64,000 nucleotides of DNA. Source: Trachythela sp. YZ-2020 (Eukaryota > Cnidaria > Anthozoa > Malacalcyonacea > Clavulariidae). Positions 1-11,920 of the stretch are shown here, in pieces. The stretch is from assembly GCA_016169945.1 (NCBI GenBank), contig JADLSH010000040.1, positions 186,001-250,000 on the forward strand, read 5' to 3'. The translations under genes were made by a program, and so were the position numbers. How positions within the stretch are numbered: the stretch's first letter is position 1; every line of letters starts with the position of its first letter. A model generated the notes under the pieces. That model saw only the letters and a program-made list of their open reading frames with translations. It searched no databases and was not told where the DNA came from.

Positions 1-3000
1 GCATATATCTCGAAGTGGGGCCGAACCCCTCGATTGGATAGGACGGTTGCCTCTACTTGTTAATTACTCGACTCATACGCCTCGCTCATGCCAGTCTCAA
101 AGGAATGAAACAGGAAAGATGAACTGGCATACGTTTTTTCGGTCGCGAATCAGCCAGCAGGCAGACTGGTTGAATTACCTGGAGTTTGTCCGTCGCACAT
201 TGCAATAAACTTGGAGACTTCTGTCGTAGCTAGTAACAAAACTATAATCACTTTGGAACGAAACACTATACCAGTTAGAATCTCAACGAGAAATCGTCAA
301 CAAAGTCCAAAGCAAAGAATGCGTAATGACTGCATACCCGTGAGGAAAACCTTGCGTAGAAGAAACTTGTATAACTTAATACCAATTAATTGCAACTCAT
401 CGATCGCGAATGCTACGTCCTACTACAAAAAAAGTTCCTTACCCTCTTTGTTCCTTTCTAATACAAGATCACTCGTTAATAAAATTGAGGATCTGGAAGT
501 TGTCATTAACCAAAACGACGTGGATATAGTTTGTATTACAGAAACTTGGCTGACCAATAATATTTCCAACTCAGTAGTCGACATTAGTGATTACATGCTA
601 GTACGGAAAGATCGAAGCGCTGATAAACGTGGTGGTGGTGTTTGCACGTACATCAAATCATCAATTGATTTCACAACAATTGACGAACTTAATGATTCCC
701 CATTTGAATCTCTTTGGGTATACCTCCGTCCGAACAGACTCCCACGAGGCTTTTCTTGCCTAATTATCGGTATTATATACCACCCACCACAAGACGATGA
801 TGCTACTTTTACGGATCACCTAATTTCATCATTGGATGCTGCTTTGAACAAATATCCTAATGCTGGAATTATGTTGGTTGGCGATTTTAATCGTTTAAAT
901 TATCGATATATTAGTAACCATTTTAACCTGCGACAAACCGTTAAAAATCCAACACGCGGTGCTGCAATCCTCGACCTAATTTTCACCAACCTGTTTCACC
1001 ATTATAACACTCCTCAAATTCTATCCGGAATCGGCTTAAGTGACCATAACTCATTTATCCGTCCTTTAAGGAGAACTCACAAAACGAAAGTAGAATCAAT
1101 TTTTAGAAGGAATGTAAAGCCAAGCATGAAGTCCTGTTTTGGAAGATGGTTAGCATCTACTGATTGGTCATTCCTTGAAACACTATCAAACTGTACGGAA
1201 AAACTCGCTGCATTCCAATCTCTGTTAAATTTTGCTATTGAAACTTTTTTCCCACTCCGAAAAATCAAACAACACCCAACAGACAGGCCTTGGATTACTC
1301 CTGAACTGAAGAGTCTAATCCAGCAACGACAACAAGCAATGTCCAAAGACCTCCTGTTTACAAAAATTGAGAAATAAAGTTAACAGGCTAAATAACAGTC
1401 TTAGGAGTTCCTTTTTTGCAAATAAGGTAAAAAACTGTGACAATGCAGCTTCCTGGTGGAAATCCATTAAACAACTTGGAGGACTTCCTAAGAAATTACC
1501 AGTATCCAGTGTTTTTGTATCGGGCAAAGAATTCCATTCAACCGAATTAGCAACAAAAATTAACGAAAGCTTCCTGTGTATCACAAACCCTTTACCACCT
1601 CTAAACAGCCAATTGGAAAACTTTGAAACTGATCCTGCAGTAGTTAACGAAATTATTTCAAAATACCACATTTCTCCTGAAGATGTTTTTACGAAGCTCT
1701 CCAACCTCAAACGCACTAAAGCCTCGGGTCCTGACAACTTACCAAGTTGGGTCTTAAATGACTTTGCCATGGAACTCTCATCACCCGTTGCTTAAATTTT
1801 TAACGCGTCAATCCAAGAGAGAGTCGTACCCGTTTCATGGAAAGAAGCTGGTGTAATACCTATCCGTAAAACAGATAAGGTTAAGGAAATTGAAAATGAT
1901 CTACGCCCAATATCTCTAACACCAATTCTCTCAAAAACCTTGGAACATTTTGTCGCAGAGTGGATTATGTCACAGATCAGACACCTCGTTGACAGGAAGC
2001 AATTCGGATCACTCGCCGGCTTATCTACAACTCACGCTCTTCTATCCTTTTTTCATCATCTGTATGGAACTACCGACCAATCTGACCAATACGTGCGTGT
2101 ACTGCTTCTGGATTTTAGTAAAGCCTTCGACAGGATTGATCACCATATTCTCATCAAGAAGATGGAGGAAATGGCCATCGATCCCGTTCTTATCGCATGG
2201 GTAAAACAGTTTCTTACTGGCAGGAAACAGCGAGTGAAGATAGGTAAATACACCTCAAGTTTCGAACCAGTGAACGGTGGGGTTCCACAAGGCACTGTTT
2301 TAGGCCCGATTCTATTTATGATTATGATAAATGATTTGTTGGTTGATTGGGACGATAGATGGAAATATGTTGACGATTCGTCTGTTTCAGAAACCCTTTC
2401 TAGAAACCAAGATTCGAACTTTCAAACTATTTTAGAAGGGATTACGCAGTGGTGTGCAAGAAATAACATGTCCTTGAACCCCGTAAATGCAAAGAAATCC
2501 TCGTTTGTTTTTGGAAAAATAATCCAAATTTCTCCAATGATCGTTGACGGACAGCCCATTGAAGTGGTGAAATCCGCTAAACTCCTTGGCTTAATTCTCA
2601 AAGACGACCTAAAGTGGAATGACCACGTGGCTTACATTGTGAAAAAATCCGCAAAACGCCTTTACATGCTTAGACCCCTCAAGCGAGCTCGTTGTGACAC
2701 TAAAACATTGATATCAGTGTATTTCTCATGTGTAAGACCCATATTGGAGTATTGCGCCCAAGTTTGGCATTTTAACATACCTGAATACCTATCCAAAGAA
2801 ATAGAAAGGATCCAGTCAAGAGCGTTGAAAATAATTAACCCATCTTCATCATACAAAGAATCCTTGTCAGATCTCAATATTCCAACATTGTACTCTAGGC
2901 GCGAACTGTTATGTTCAAAATTTTTTAGAAAAAAGGTTCTTCCGCAAACTAGTCCCCTTTCCGAACTAGTTGAACCAGCCGATCATCCAAGCTACAATCT

Positions 3001-3285
3001 AAGCACATCGAATAAACTCGTTCCAATTAACTGTCGGACAAATCGCTTCAAAAATTCGTACATTCCCTCGTCTGTAACGATTTATAATAAACATTGAGTA
3101 ACTATAAATTTCATACATTTTTATTTGTAAATAATGTTAATATCATTCTAAACTCTTCCCATATTATAGTAAATACGTTTTTGTAAATATACAATATTTT
3201 TCTAATTAACCAACCCTGTAAATGATAGATGTATTTCAACCTGTATGGTTGCAAAGTCTATATTTTTCTAATAAATTCAAATTAA
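1..3285 (+). mobile_element. non-LTR retrotransposon (CR1/L2-like), damaged
   Basis: The element spans an endonuclease region, a reverse transcriptase region and an AT-rich 3' tail. The first 210 bases hold no recognisable gene and are probably its 5' untranslated part. Its left end may lie outside the window. The right limit is set where the duplicated 5-kb unit begins. No LTRs are seen. A second degraded copy of the same family lies at 39780-40450 on the minus strand, with clear protein similarity in the last 150 residues. Clade assignment is an inference from domain order and would need a phylogeny. Confidence 0.8.
211..3097 (+). pseudogene. retrotransposon endonuclease-reverse transcriptase polyprotein, broken
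   Basis: The protein makes and integrates DNA copies of its own RNA. Residues from about 80 form an APE-type endonuclease with an ETWL motif, a GDFN motif and a terminal SDH motif (220-1060). The frame shifts near 1370, the linker continues at 1367-1795, and a TAA at 1793-1795 interrupts the same frame that continues through the reverse transcriptase. RT blocks follow: LRPISLTPI near 1905, a DFSKAFDRIDH block near 2113, GVPQGTVLGP near 2280, and the catalytic YVDD near 2366. The thumb and a conserved C-terminal tail end at 3097. No ATG opens the first frame at 211 (it begins with TTG). The stop and the frameshift make this copy unable to produce a full polyprotein. Confidence 0.85.
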
Positions 3286-4444
3286 ATAGTACTTAAAACA
3301 TCTGTGCTATAGTGCATAAATATTTTTGATGCACATAAAGATAATGCAGCTTTGGAAAATTTCCCAATGCTCACCTAACTTATTGATAATACATGCATGT
3401 ATTATGTTTCCCTGCCAAAAATTTGTCTGAATCCCAGTCAAATGCTTTAACGTTTTTTCCATTTATCTCCTTCCATTTTCGAGATATTGTGAGATTGGTT
3501 GGATATGTATATAAATAGCACAACTTGCTATAGGTCACATCGCATAATGAGTTTCTGAAAGACCAGCAATATTTTAAGAGATTCTTATGTAACGGACTAA
3601 GGCACTAAACTTTGTTCGTTGCATAGCATTGGAGAAAACGTCAAATCTCCCTTTTGTCCTAGCAAACCTTGTCCAAGAATCGAAAAGATATTTCAACTGT
3701 TTTAAACGATAACTCATTATGCCGCTCGAGGGGCAAACACTCAAGGGGCAAGTGTGTAAAAGTTCCAAAAATCCATGTAAATAGTACTTGACAACTCTTA
3801 AAATTCATAAAAACATACTTGAAATCTAAAATATATATACGACTGAATTGAACGAAATTCTTCAAAATTTGACAGATTCGATATTCTGTCTAATAAATAT
3901 ATTTATAAAATAACATGTATATAACGAGTAAAGAAAAGCTCGCAAAATCACTCGCCTTCGGCTCGAGATTTCGCCGCTTTTCTTAACTCTCGCAACATTC
4001 CCGCGTGTTTGGATCAGGCCATCCAAACACGGAAACCATAAAGTAATTGTATAGTGATCCACTTCATGTAATTTTATCCTGAAGTCAAGTATGGATTCTG
4101 ACAACTGCATGCTCTGGTATACGAGTATTTCATAAAATATATAAAAGAATTGAAGAAAAAGCTGATATGATTGCGTTCTACTGCATAGGTTCACAAGAAT
4201 AAGAAAAGGTTGTTCTATTTCGTACAAAAACGTCTGATATTTTAACGATATTTCAACGATAAAATTCCAGGACTTTCGAAAGTCCAAAAAGTCTGGCTTA
4301 CACTTTTTAGGAGTGATTTACCCCTCGCATTATGCAATGTGTCGTACTTGACGTGGAAAGTTGTGCAATTTCCTATCAAACAAGCACCAATATCTCGATA
4401 CTGAAATAAGATACGGTAAACCTCTAAAAAATGTTACAGTACAC

Positions 4445-4740
4445 AGTAATTTTTTTGGGGCCATTTTGGCCCCAGGGGGCCGTTTTGGTTCTTTAAAAGA
4501 GGGGCAGATTTGGCCCTGACAGGGGCCAAAAGACAACTCGGGGGCCGTTTTAGCCCCAAGGGGCCGTTTGGGCTCTTCTAAACAGGGGCCGTTTTGACAC
4601 TGACAGGGGCCGAAACGCAACTCTGGGTCCGTTTAAGCCATAGGGGGCCGTTTTGGGCCAATTTGAAAGGGGGTCGTTTTGGCTCTGACAGGAGCCAAGA
4701 CACAACTCTGGGGCCGTCTTGTCACATTATGGGCTGTTTA
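4445..4740. repeat. G-rich tandem array, copy 1
   Basis: Degenerate units of roughly 75-80 bases are built from blocks such as ggggccgttttggcccc and ctgacaggggccaaaa. Minus-strand translation gives a repetitive proline/lysine-rich string, which is a by-product of the repeat and not a gene. The same array occurs at 11407-11700 in the second copy of the duplicated unit. Confidence 0.8.
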
Positions 4741-4959
4741 GCCCCTTTTAGAATTTAGAGCTGTTTTTGCCACGAAATTATTTTGAGTAAATTTTTTATT
4801 TTTAAACACGGAGTCCATTTTTGGCCAAATTGCCAAAACAGGAGAGCAGTTTGTTTACAAATCTCTTGCTACAAATGCTATTTTGACCCCATTTGCAAGA
4901 ATAGCGGCCATGAACAACCACATACAGTACATGTACTTGTATGGTCCAGAATACTCTGA

Positions 4960-5620
4960 TTAACTAAAGCCGCAGTCTATAAATACTGATTTTAGTCTCG
5001 TTTTATAATTGTTAGCCCAAAGTATACTACCGTAATATAGATAAGGATAAACAAGCGTATAATACAGTGTGTTAAGATGCCTTTTATCAAGGTAATGACG
5101 GACTTTACAAATAATATTTGATACTCGTAGTAATTTTTTAGTTACATAATTAATGTGATTTTTCCATGTTAAGTGATCATCAATGATGATACCTAGGAAT
5201 TTGGTTTCTTTAACATTTTGTATGGGTTCGTTATGAATCATAAGACACTACCATCGTCAAGAGTAAATGTAGAAGGGAGCTTTCTATTTTTACTTTTTTT
5301 GCAAATTAGCTCATTTAGTATCTTCCATGTACTTTTTAGGTCAGTTTTTGCTTCATTTAAACGCATTTGGAAATGCTTTTTTTTCGAAATTCTAATAAGG
5401 TGGTTTAATTTTTTTCGGAATACTTTATATTTTATTTTATTAATTTCTGTTGGTTTGCGTATAAATTTTCTGTGTAGTTTGCCTTCGTTTTCATAGATTT
5501 TATAAGTCCACTAGTTATCCATCGATTATTAGAGCATTTTTTTTCTTTTAGGTTCATCGTTTTTATTGGAAAATGTTTGTTAAAAATGTTTTGGAAGTTT
5601 TTTTGAAACTCCGAATAAAA
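4960..5620 (-). pseudogene. non-LTR retroelement remnant lacking the RT core, copy 1
   Basis: On the minus strand the segment 5620-5250 encodes the linker that lies between endonuclease and RT in CR1/L2-like elements (WITSGLIKSMK-type motif, then lysine-rich helices), with stops and frameshifts. It is joined near 5220-5250 directly to the RT thumb region (KFLGIIIDDHLTWKNHI, then a TLVYPYLYYG block). The fingers and palm, including the catalytic YxDD, are missing, so this is an internally deleted remnant. The second duplicated unit carries the same deleted form at 11921-12590, so the deletion predates the duplication. Confidence 0.75.
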
Positions 5621-5859
5621 ATTATGATGTTTTGACGTCAGTATTTGACAACGTAGATGACCACGCTTGATTATTTAATTCCTCCGCAAATGATTATACT
5701 GCAGTGTCTGGCATTGGGCCGTGTTTTATGTATTTTAACCTCGTTTTCAGCATGATTTTGATTATAATCTAGACATATTTGGAACACTGCATGAGAGGTG
5801 GTCTGATAAATCGTTAAATAAAATACCACTGATTTGGTGATCTTGGCGTTTTGGTGATC

Positions 5860-6590
5860 TTGAAGGTAAATTTATATTATGTGAGGAAAAACTAATAAAA
5901 CTTTCCATATCAGGTTTTGGACTGGCTTTTATAGCACCATTTTGTGCTTTAGCGCTTTCAATTATTTGTTTGCTATTGTTGTTGCCGATAGTTTATGGCA
6001 TGCTTCAAGAACTGCGCACTCTTCCTGCATGGTTTGAATTTGATGAGTTTAAGCTTCGCCTTTTTGTTAGCACTGACTTATTATGTAGTATATTTGTCAC
6101 TGTATCTACGTGTAGGTAAAGAGTTGAATATACCATGTGCCAAGCTGGAAATAACAAATAGTTTATTACGTACAGCATACTTATGAACGCTGCTGTTAAT
6201 ACCTATCACTTAAGAAAAACATTTTATGGCAATACTCTGGTGAGATCAGATGTAAACATGCAAGTTGAAAACCTTTTTGAAGTATAGTCTCTTTAGCTGG
6301 GGTGTTCCTGCATGTCATTATAACTATTGTCTACGTTGCATTTTTGAAGACAAATGTTTTAAGGTTTTATCAACATACAACTCAGGGATCGGTTTCCTCT
6401 TATATTTGAAGGCTTGGTGTTAAATTTTGACATAATGATAGCGTTACTTACTGTAACGTGGCTTACTAGTGTCTACGTTGGTGTTGCGTTTGTCTTCACA
6501 CAAAAAAATTACTTGCTGCTTAAGAAGAAATATTTCCCAGCGAGAAATAATAGAGCCAGTAAACGCATTGTAATTCAGCGAGTATAAGTG
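5860..6590 (+). pseudogene. methuselah-like 7TM receptor, C-terminal fragment, copy 1
   Basis: Translation in shifting frames matches the membrane half of the intact receptor at 34656-37318. It has TM1 (CALALSIICLLLL), TM2 (GLNLMSLSFAFLLALTYYVV), parts of TM3-TM4, and the TM7 tail ending in a KKYFPA-type motif. Homology begins around 5860, so the whole ectodomain is absent. Frameshifts fall near 6000, 6184 and 6260, the last from an extra five bases relative to the second copy. TM5-TM6 are largely deleted. It cannot encode a working receptor. Confidence 0.85.
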
Positions 6591-6759
6591 ACTAAATAAG
6601 TAAATAAGTAAGTAGCAAGCAAGTAAATATATAAATAAACAAGCAAGTTGCAAATACGTAGTCATTGAAGCCGAGTAAGTGGAAGAATATGTATATATCA
6701 TTAAAGTAAATAAAAGAAAAAATATCTGTGTATTTAGAGTAAGAGCAATGCAAGAAAGT

Positions 6760-6994
6760 CAGTGGCAGATTACCAGTTACGGGACCTGTGAGGCTAAGTA
6801 AAATTCGCGGGCCTTGACATGTTCTATAGTGAGTTCCGGGCAATGCATGTTCCGCCGAAATATTTGGAAATTTAAAGTCTAAATAATAATAATAATTCTA
6901 ATAAAAAGTGCATTCTCTGAAAATCACGGGCTTCTTGTAAGTCCGGACCTGTATAGGCTTCAGCCTGCTCAGTCTACTGGGTAATCCGCCCCTG
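6760..6994. mobile_element. hAT-type MITE with cagtggcagattacc end, copy 1
   Basis: The left end reads cagtggcagattaccag and the right end reads ctactgggtaatccgcccctg, which are imperfect inverted repeats of the common hAT-like terminus. The interior is non-coding. A target-site duplication is not obvious. The second duplicated unit has the same insertion at 13716-13950, with a slightly better left end (cagtggcggattacc). Confidence 0.6.
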
Positions 6995-7275
6995 AATTAA
7001 GCAAGTAAGCAAGTACGTATATATCATATCAAAGTAAGCAGAAGAAAGAACATGTGTGTATTTAGAATAAGCAATGCAAGCAAGTAAGTAGCCAAATTAA
7101 AGTACGTAAAAAAAATCATGTGTGTATTTAGAATAAGCAAGCAAGTACGTATAACATATTAAAATAATAATAAGAAAAACCATGCGTGTATTTAGAATAA
7201 GCAAGAAAGTAAGCAAGTGCGTATAACATATTAAAATAAGAAGAAAAATCATGCGTGTAAACAGATATCGATTAA

Positions 7276-7541
7276 GCAGTGGCGGACACTAGGGGGGCAA
7301 TCGCCCCCCCCCCCCAATAATTTCTCAATGCCTTTGGATGATAGCTGACTAACTGTGTGACAAAGTTGTATCAATGATTTTACAACCACAAAAGCCTTGA
7401 TATGAGCTATAATTAAAGTAAATTTGCATGAAATTTAAGCAAAAAAGGTTTTAAGAACTGAGATTTGCATAAACAAAAGGGTGGTTATATGTTGGCAACC
7501 TAAGTTCGCACCCCAAATATTTCACGAAGTGTCTGCCACTG
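7276..7541. mobile_element. hAT-type MITE with cagtggcggacact ends, copy 1
   Basis: The inverted ends are cagtggcggacact and agtgtctgccactg. A poly-C tract lies about 25 bases inside the left end. The flanking 8-base duplication agattaag is intact in the second unit (14226-14490). Here a six-base insertion disturbs its left copy. An 8-bp target duplication and CAGnGGCGG ends are typical of the hAT superfamily. No coding capacity is seen. Confidence 0.8.
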
Positions 7542-7649
7542 AGATTAAGCAATGGATATAAACAGTAATCAACGAATGAACTGTGTAATCATGTGCATAC
7601 TTGTAAAATTCTTAACGTATTCCATAACGCTATATTAATCTAAAAAGTA

Positions 7650-8240
7650 TGTACGTGATTTAGACAATTGTAGTACAATAAAATAAATAGAAAATCCAAA
7701 ATCTTGTGTCATTTTTATTAAGCTTTCTGTGGAGAATAAGATGTGTGAAATGTACCCTGGCAGTCTCCAATCCACCCCTGGAAAATCTCAGCATCGAGCA
7801 ATTTCTATTTCACGATCCAGATGGTTTGTTGGGGGCGGGGGAGAGGAGGTTGTCCATATTTTCAGAGCTATTCGAATTAGGGCGAACGACTCCCCCTGGA
7901 GTCACAAATTTGACGCTCATTCGAGATGGCTTGACTAATTCGTTTCCACGTACAAAGCGATAACTTTAAACTTTGTGTAAATAAAATGTGTGTAAAATTT
8001 AGAGTTATTCAAAATTGATTTAAAATTTGGGTTGGCCCACCCCTTCCTCATTTATAGTTACGTTGGCCCACCCCCAGAAACCTTTTTAAAACTCTGGCCC
8101 ACTCCCCAAATCAACCGGCATATCCCCCTTCTAAATTATGAACGGTCCCCAAATATCATATTTATTATTTCTATGTCTCATTTGCGCAAAAAATTAATAC
8201 AGAGAAGTATAAAGTTTAAAGCTTGAAATCCTATCTCAAG
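7650..8240 (+). repeat. 3' flank shared by all receptor copies
   Basis: The segment contains an AATAAA-rich stretch near 7675-7690 and a G-rich patch (tttgttgggggcggggg). Related segments follow the other receptor copies at 14620-15200, 31905-32100 and 37580-37660. The similarity extends beyond the receptor coding region, so gene and downstream DNA were duplicated together. The short open frames here show no family signal. Confidence 0.6.
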
Positions 8241-8333
8241 TATACAGCCCCCAAAGACCTTGATAAATTTTAATATGCTGGATGTTGATGCAATTGAGTC
8301 CAACGAGCGAGGATCTTTAGTCTGAAAAATTAT

Positions 8334-9189
8334 GATTTTTCACTTTTTAACTTTTTACAACCTTATCCCCAAGTTTTTAAATAATAATTGCTCCGTATGC
8401 AATTACAAGCGTCAGTGAATTGGTTTGTTCCTTTTGATATATACACAATGTGAACTAGTAACGACAAACTAGCTGTTAGAGACGAGTTGATTGTAGTTGG
8501 CTCTGAAATTTTAAAATTTACCGACCGCTTTCCGCTTTGGTTTCAAAAAGTACGCCCCTGTTTTCAAACGTACGCCTCGGTACGCCCCTGCTGATGCATC
8601 TTGCAAATATTGCACGCGAACCATCCGCTTTTTCATTTCGCTGATACGCCAAGCACATTCAGTGCGGAAGAACAATATAACACAGAATGATTATACTATA
8701 TAGAACATTTTAAACCAGATTCAAAAACTCATTAATAATTCATGAAGAAAACACAAAATAAATTAATGTTTAATCAGTGTCTTTATATGTGATAAAGACC
8801 CGCTCGTTTTTCTCGTCGAAATTTCTCGGCTTTCAAGACAACAATTTTCAAAATTCGTTTTTATATGACTAATAAGATGGGTCGTTTTTGAAGCCATTTA
8901 AAACACTCGCAGTTCGTGCTTTATCAGATACAAAACACTCGGCTTCGCCTCGCGTTTTATATTCTGATAAAGCACTCCTGCTCGTGTTTTAAATAGTACT
9001 TCAAAAACTCATTATTATTAATTAGACAAATAAGCTAATCGCCTTTCTTCATTTATTCACGTGTATGCGTTTTATACGTGGTAAAATCTTTCATTTTAAA
9101 AGCCATGGGAGGGTATTTGAATTCTGTCTCAGGGGAAATATGGGGTTATTTAATGAAACAATGAAAATGCTAATTAACGTGAACTATTA
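8334..9189. other. spacer between duplicated units, no gene seen
   Basis: AT-rich DNA with no supported gene. It contains a hairpin repeat at about 8884-9009, listed separately. A copy of the phrase tacgcccctg occurs twice near 8550-8590. Confidence 0.5.
8884..9009. repeat. palindromic hairpin repeat (aaaacactcggc family)
   Basis: Nested inverted repeats are built around aaaacactcggcttcgcctcg, with flanking pairs tttatcagata and tctgataaagc and outer arms tttaaaacactcg and cgtgttttaaa. Related hairpins occur at 10141-10258, 50950-51115 and 57305-57405. This looks like a non-autonomous palindromic element family. Confidence 0.7.
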
Positions 9190-9345
9190 TACAGGGTGTC
9201 TCAAAAAAAAGTGAACCCTTTGAAATTAAATACAATAGGGTACAATAGATTCTTTGAAAGAAAATGCAAATATGAAGTTCAATTTCAAAAGGTTCACTAT
9301 TGTATTAAATTTCAAAGAGTTCACTTTTTTATGATACACCCTGTA
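9190..9345. mobile_element. Tc1/mariner-type MITE
   Basis: The ends tacagggtgtctcaaaaaaa and tttatgatacaccctgta are inverted repeats, with subterminal pairs agtgaaccctttgaaatt and aatttcaaagagttcact. The element sits at a TA dinucleotide on each side. It is about 155 bases, non-coding and nearly palindromic. Confidence 0.8.
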
Positions 9346-9651
9346 TAAAGAATACTAATGAACGTGAAATTTTATATAAAATTTCACGTTAATTAAAAAT
9401 TCAAAAAATCTAATCGACTTTGGACACCACAACGTGAATAAATGTATAGCACTGTAGTATCGTGCCATTTCTTGCCTTGGCAAATTAACGTAGATAATCA
9501 TTTAATGCAATGTTATACTACATGCATGCACACAAGTTCTAAACTATAGCTACAAAGTTAAAATAAAATCAATACATAACACGAAAGAAAAAGCCGATAT
9601 TTACCTCGTCTCATTCTTATCCCAAATTGACACTGGTACTTCACATTCTTC

Positions 9652-9870
9652 TTACAAATTTCGATTTAAACCACATGCAATAGCATACAAGGTTCTCGCA
9701 GGATATCGTTCACCATTTGGTTTACATACTTCCTCGATAAACTTTGCTAACCAGAAATTCAGTGTTTCTCCATTCATCTGTGTAATGCTCATGCCCAAAT
9801 TCTGCACTTTATTGCAATCAAATGCAAAAGAGCACTGTTCCAATTTGGCGTCTTGATTTTGTCTTGCCAT
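9652..9870 (-). pseudogene. fragment resembling Crypton-derived DUF3504/ZMYM N-terminal domain
   Basis: A 72-residue open frame contains LNFWLAKFIEEV and then YPARTLYAIACGLNRNL. This pattern resembles the start of the DUF3504-type domain seen in Crypton tyrosine recombinases and in ZMYM/QRICH1-like host proteins, where a hydrophobic 'L..WL..F..EVR' block precedes a 'YPP.TLY.L..GLqR.L' block. Nothing further downstream on the minus strand matches, so only an N-terminal piece remains. It may be an isolated exon or a relic. Assignment is by motif resemblance only. Confidence 0.45.
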
Positions 9871-10140
9871 TTGCCATTCATGATTTTAGTAAGGATACTA
9901 ATACTTAAAACGGCATTTTCCTTTGCAATAAATTGAGCAAACAGTAAATAGACGTTTATAACCACATCAAAGGAAACGTTATTGCGCAAGTGGCTTTACG
10001 TCCAAGTTGACATCGTAAACCACGCAGAAAGCTATCTCAATTTTAATTTGTAATTTCAGAGTCTATATTATTGGCTAAGCAACTCAACCCTAGCCTATAA
10101 AGAAAATAGAGAACAATACGCATAGAAATCACTCTATTGT

Positions 10141-10258
10141 AATCGTTTTTGAACCATTTAAAACACTCGAAAGTCGTGTTTTATCGGATTTAAAACGCTC
10201 GGCTGCGCCTCGCGTTTTAAATCCGATAAAACACTCCTTCTCGTGTTTTAAATAGTAC
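10141..10258. repeat. palindromic hairpin repeat (aaaacactcggc family)
   Basis: Arms tttaaaacactcgaaagtcg and ctcgtgttttaaa enclose an inner stem around aaaacgctcggctgcgcctcg and ttttaaatccgataaaacactc. It ends exactly where the second 5-kb duplicated unit begins (aaatagtactt). The duplication junction therefore lies at or inside this hairpin. Confidence 0.75.
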
Positions 10259-11406
10259 TTAAAACATCTGTGCTATAGTGCATAAATATTTTTGATGCAC
10301 ATAAAGATAGTGCAGCTTTGGAAAATTTCCCAATGCTCACCTAACTTATTGATAATACATGCATGTATTATGTTTCCCTGCCAAAAATTTGTCTGAATCC
10401 CAGTCAAATGCTTTAACGTTTTTTCCATTTATCTCCTTCCATTTTCGAGATATTGTGAGATTGGTTGGATATGTATATAAATAGCACAACTTGCTATAGG
10501 TCACGTCGCATAATGAGTTTCTGAAAGACCAGCAATATTTTAAGAGATTCTTATGTAACGGACTAAGGCACTAAACTTTGTTCGTTGCATAGCATTGGAG
10601 AAAACGTCAAATCTCCCTTTTTCTAGCAAACCTTGTCCAATAATCGAAAAGATCTTTCAACTGTTTTAAACGATAACTCATTATGCCGCTCGAGGGGCAA
10701 ACACTCAAGGGGCAAGTGTGTAAAAGTTCCAAAAATCCATGTAAATAGTACTTGACAACTCTTAAAATTCATAAAAACATACTTGAAATCTAAAATATAC
10801 GACTGAATTGAACGAAATTCTTCAAAATTTGACAGATTCGATATTCTGTCTAATAAATATATTTATAAAATAACATGTATATAACGAGTAAAGAAAAGCT
10901 CGCAAAATCACTCGCCTTCCGCTCGAGATTTCGCCCGCTTTTCTTAACTCTCGCAACATTCCCGCGTGTTTGGATCAGGCCATCCAAACACGGAAACCAT
11001 AAAGTAATTGTATAGTGATCCACTTCATGTAATTTTATCCTGAAGTCAAGTATGGATTCTGACAACTGCATGCTCTGGTATACGAGTATTTCATAAAATA
11101 TATAAAAGAATTGAAGAAAAAGCTGATATGATTGCGTTCTACTGCATAGGTTCACAAGAATAAGAAAAGGTTGTTCTATTTCGTACAAAAAAGTCTGATA
11201 TTTTAACGATATTTCAACGATAAAATTCCAGGACTTTCGAAAGTCCAAAAAGTCTGGCTTACAATTTTTAGGAGTGATTTACCCCTCGCATTTTGCAATA
11301 TGTCGTACTTGACGTGGAAAGTTGTGCAATTTCCTATCAAACAAGCACCAATATCTCGATACTGAAATAAGATACGGTAAACCTCTAAAAAATGTTACAG
11401 TACACA

Positions 11407-11700
11407 GTCATTTTTTTGGGGCCATTTTGGCCCCAGGGGGCCGTTTTGGTTCTTTAAAAGAGGGGCCGACTTGGCCCTGACAGGGGCCAAAAGACAACTC
11501 GGGGGCCGTTTTAGCCCCAAGGGGCCGTTTGGGCTCTTCTAAACAGGGGCCGTTTTGACCCTGACAGGGGCCAAAACGCAACTCTGGGGCCGTTTTAGCC
11601 ATAGGGGGCCGTTTTGGGCCAATTTGAAAGGGGGTCGTTTTGGCTCTGACAGGAGCCAAGACACAACTCTGGGGCCGTCTTGTCACATTATGGGCTGTTT
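11407..11700. repeat. G-rich tandem array, copy 2
   Basis: Counterpart of 4445-4740 with the same ggggccgtttt/ctgacagggg units. It has several substitutions, for example ggggccgacttgg where copy 1 has ggggcagatttgg. Non-coding. Confidence 0.8.
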
Positions 11701-11920
11701 AGCCCCTTTTAGAATTTAGAGCTGTTTTTGCCACGAAATTATTTTGAGTAAATTTTTTATTTTTAAACACGGAGTCCATTTTTGGCCAAATTGCCAAAAC
11801 AGGAGAGCAGTTTGTTTACAAATCTCTTGCTACAAATGCTATTTTGACCCCATTTGCAAGAATAGCGGCCATGAACAACCACATACAGTACATGTACTTG
11901 TATGGTCCAGAATACTCTGA

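Larger units (their letters stand above)
3286..8333. repeat. segmental duplication, copy 1 (about 5.04 kb)
   Basis: This block is repeated almost base for base at 10255-15294, in direct orientation with an offset near 6966. Both begin with the same aaatagtacttaaaacatctg stretch and diverge after a shared segment ending gtctgaaaaattatgat. Differences are scattered substitutions and small indels, for example in the G-rich array and the poly-C tract near 7303. Content in order: an AT-rich segment with hairpins near 3930-4030, a G-rich array, a reverse-transcriptase remnant, a 7TM receptor fragment, a hAT-type MITE, AAGT-rich simple repeats, a second hAT MITE, and a receptor-type 3' flank. Short open frames inside it show no family signal. 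Confidence 0.9.

Noticed and set aside
3862..4287. 141-residue minus-strand frame, duplicated at 10850-11248
   Set aside because: In the second copy one extra base changes the C-terminal third with no sign of constraint, no known motif is seen, and it overlaps a hairpin repeat.
4330..4620. Proline-rich minus-strand frame (and its partner at 11408-11686)
   Set aside because: By-product of the G-rich tandem array; no composition or conservation typical of a gene.
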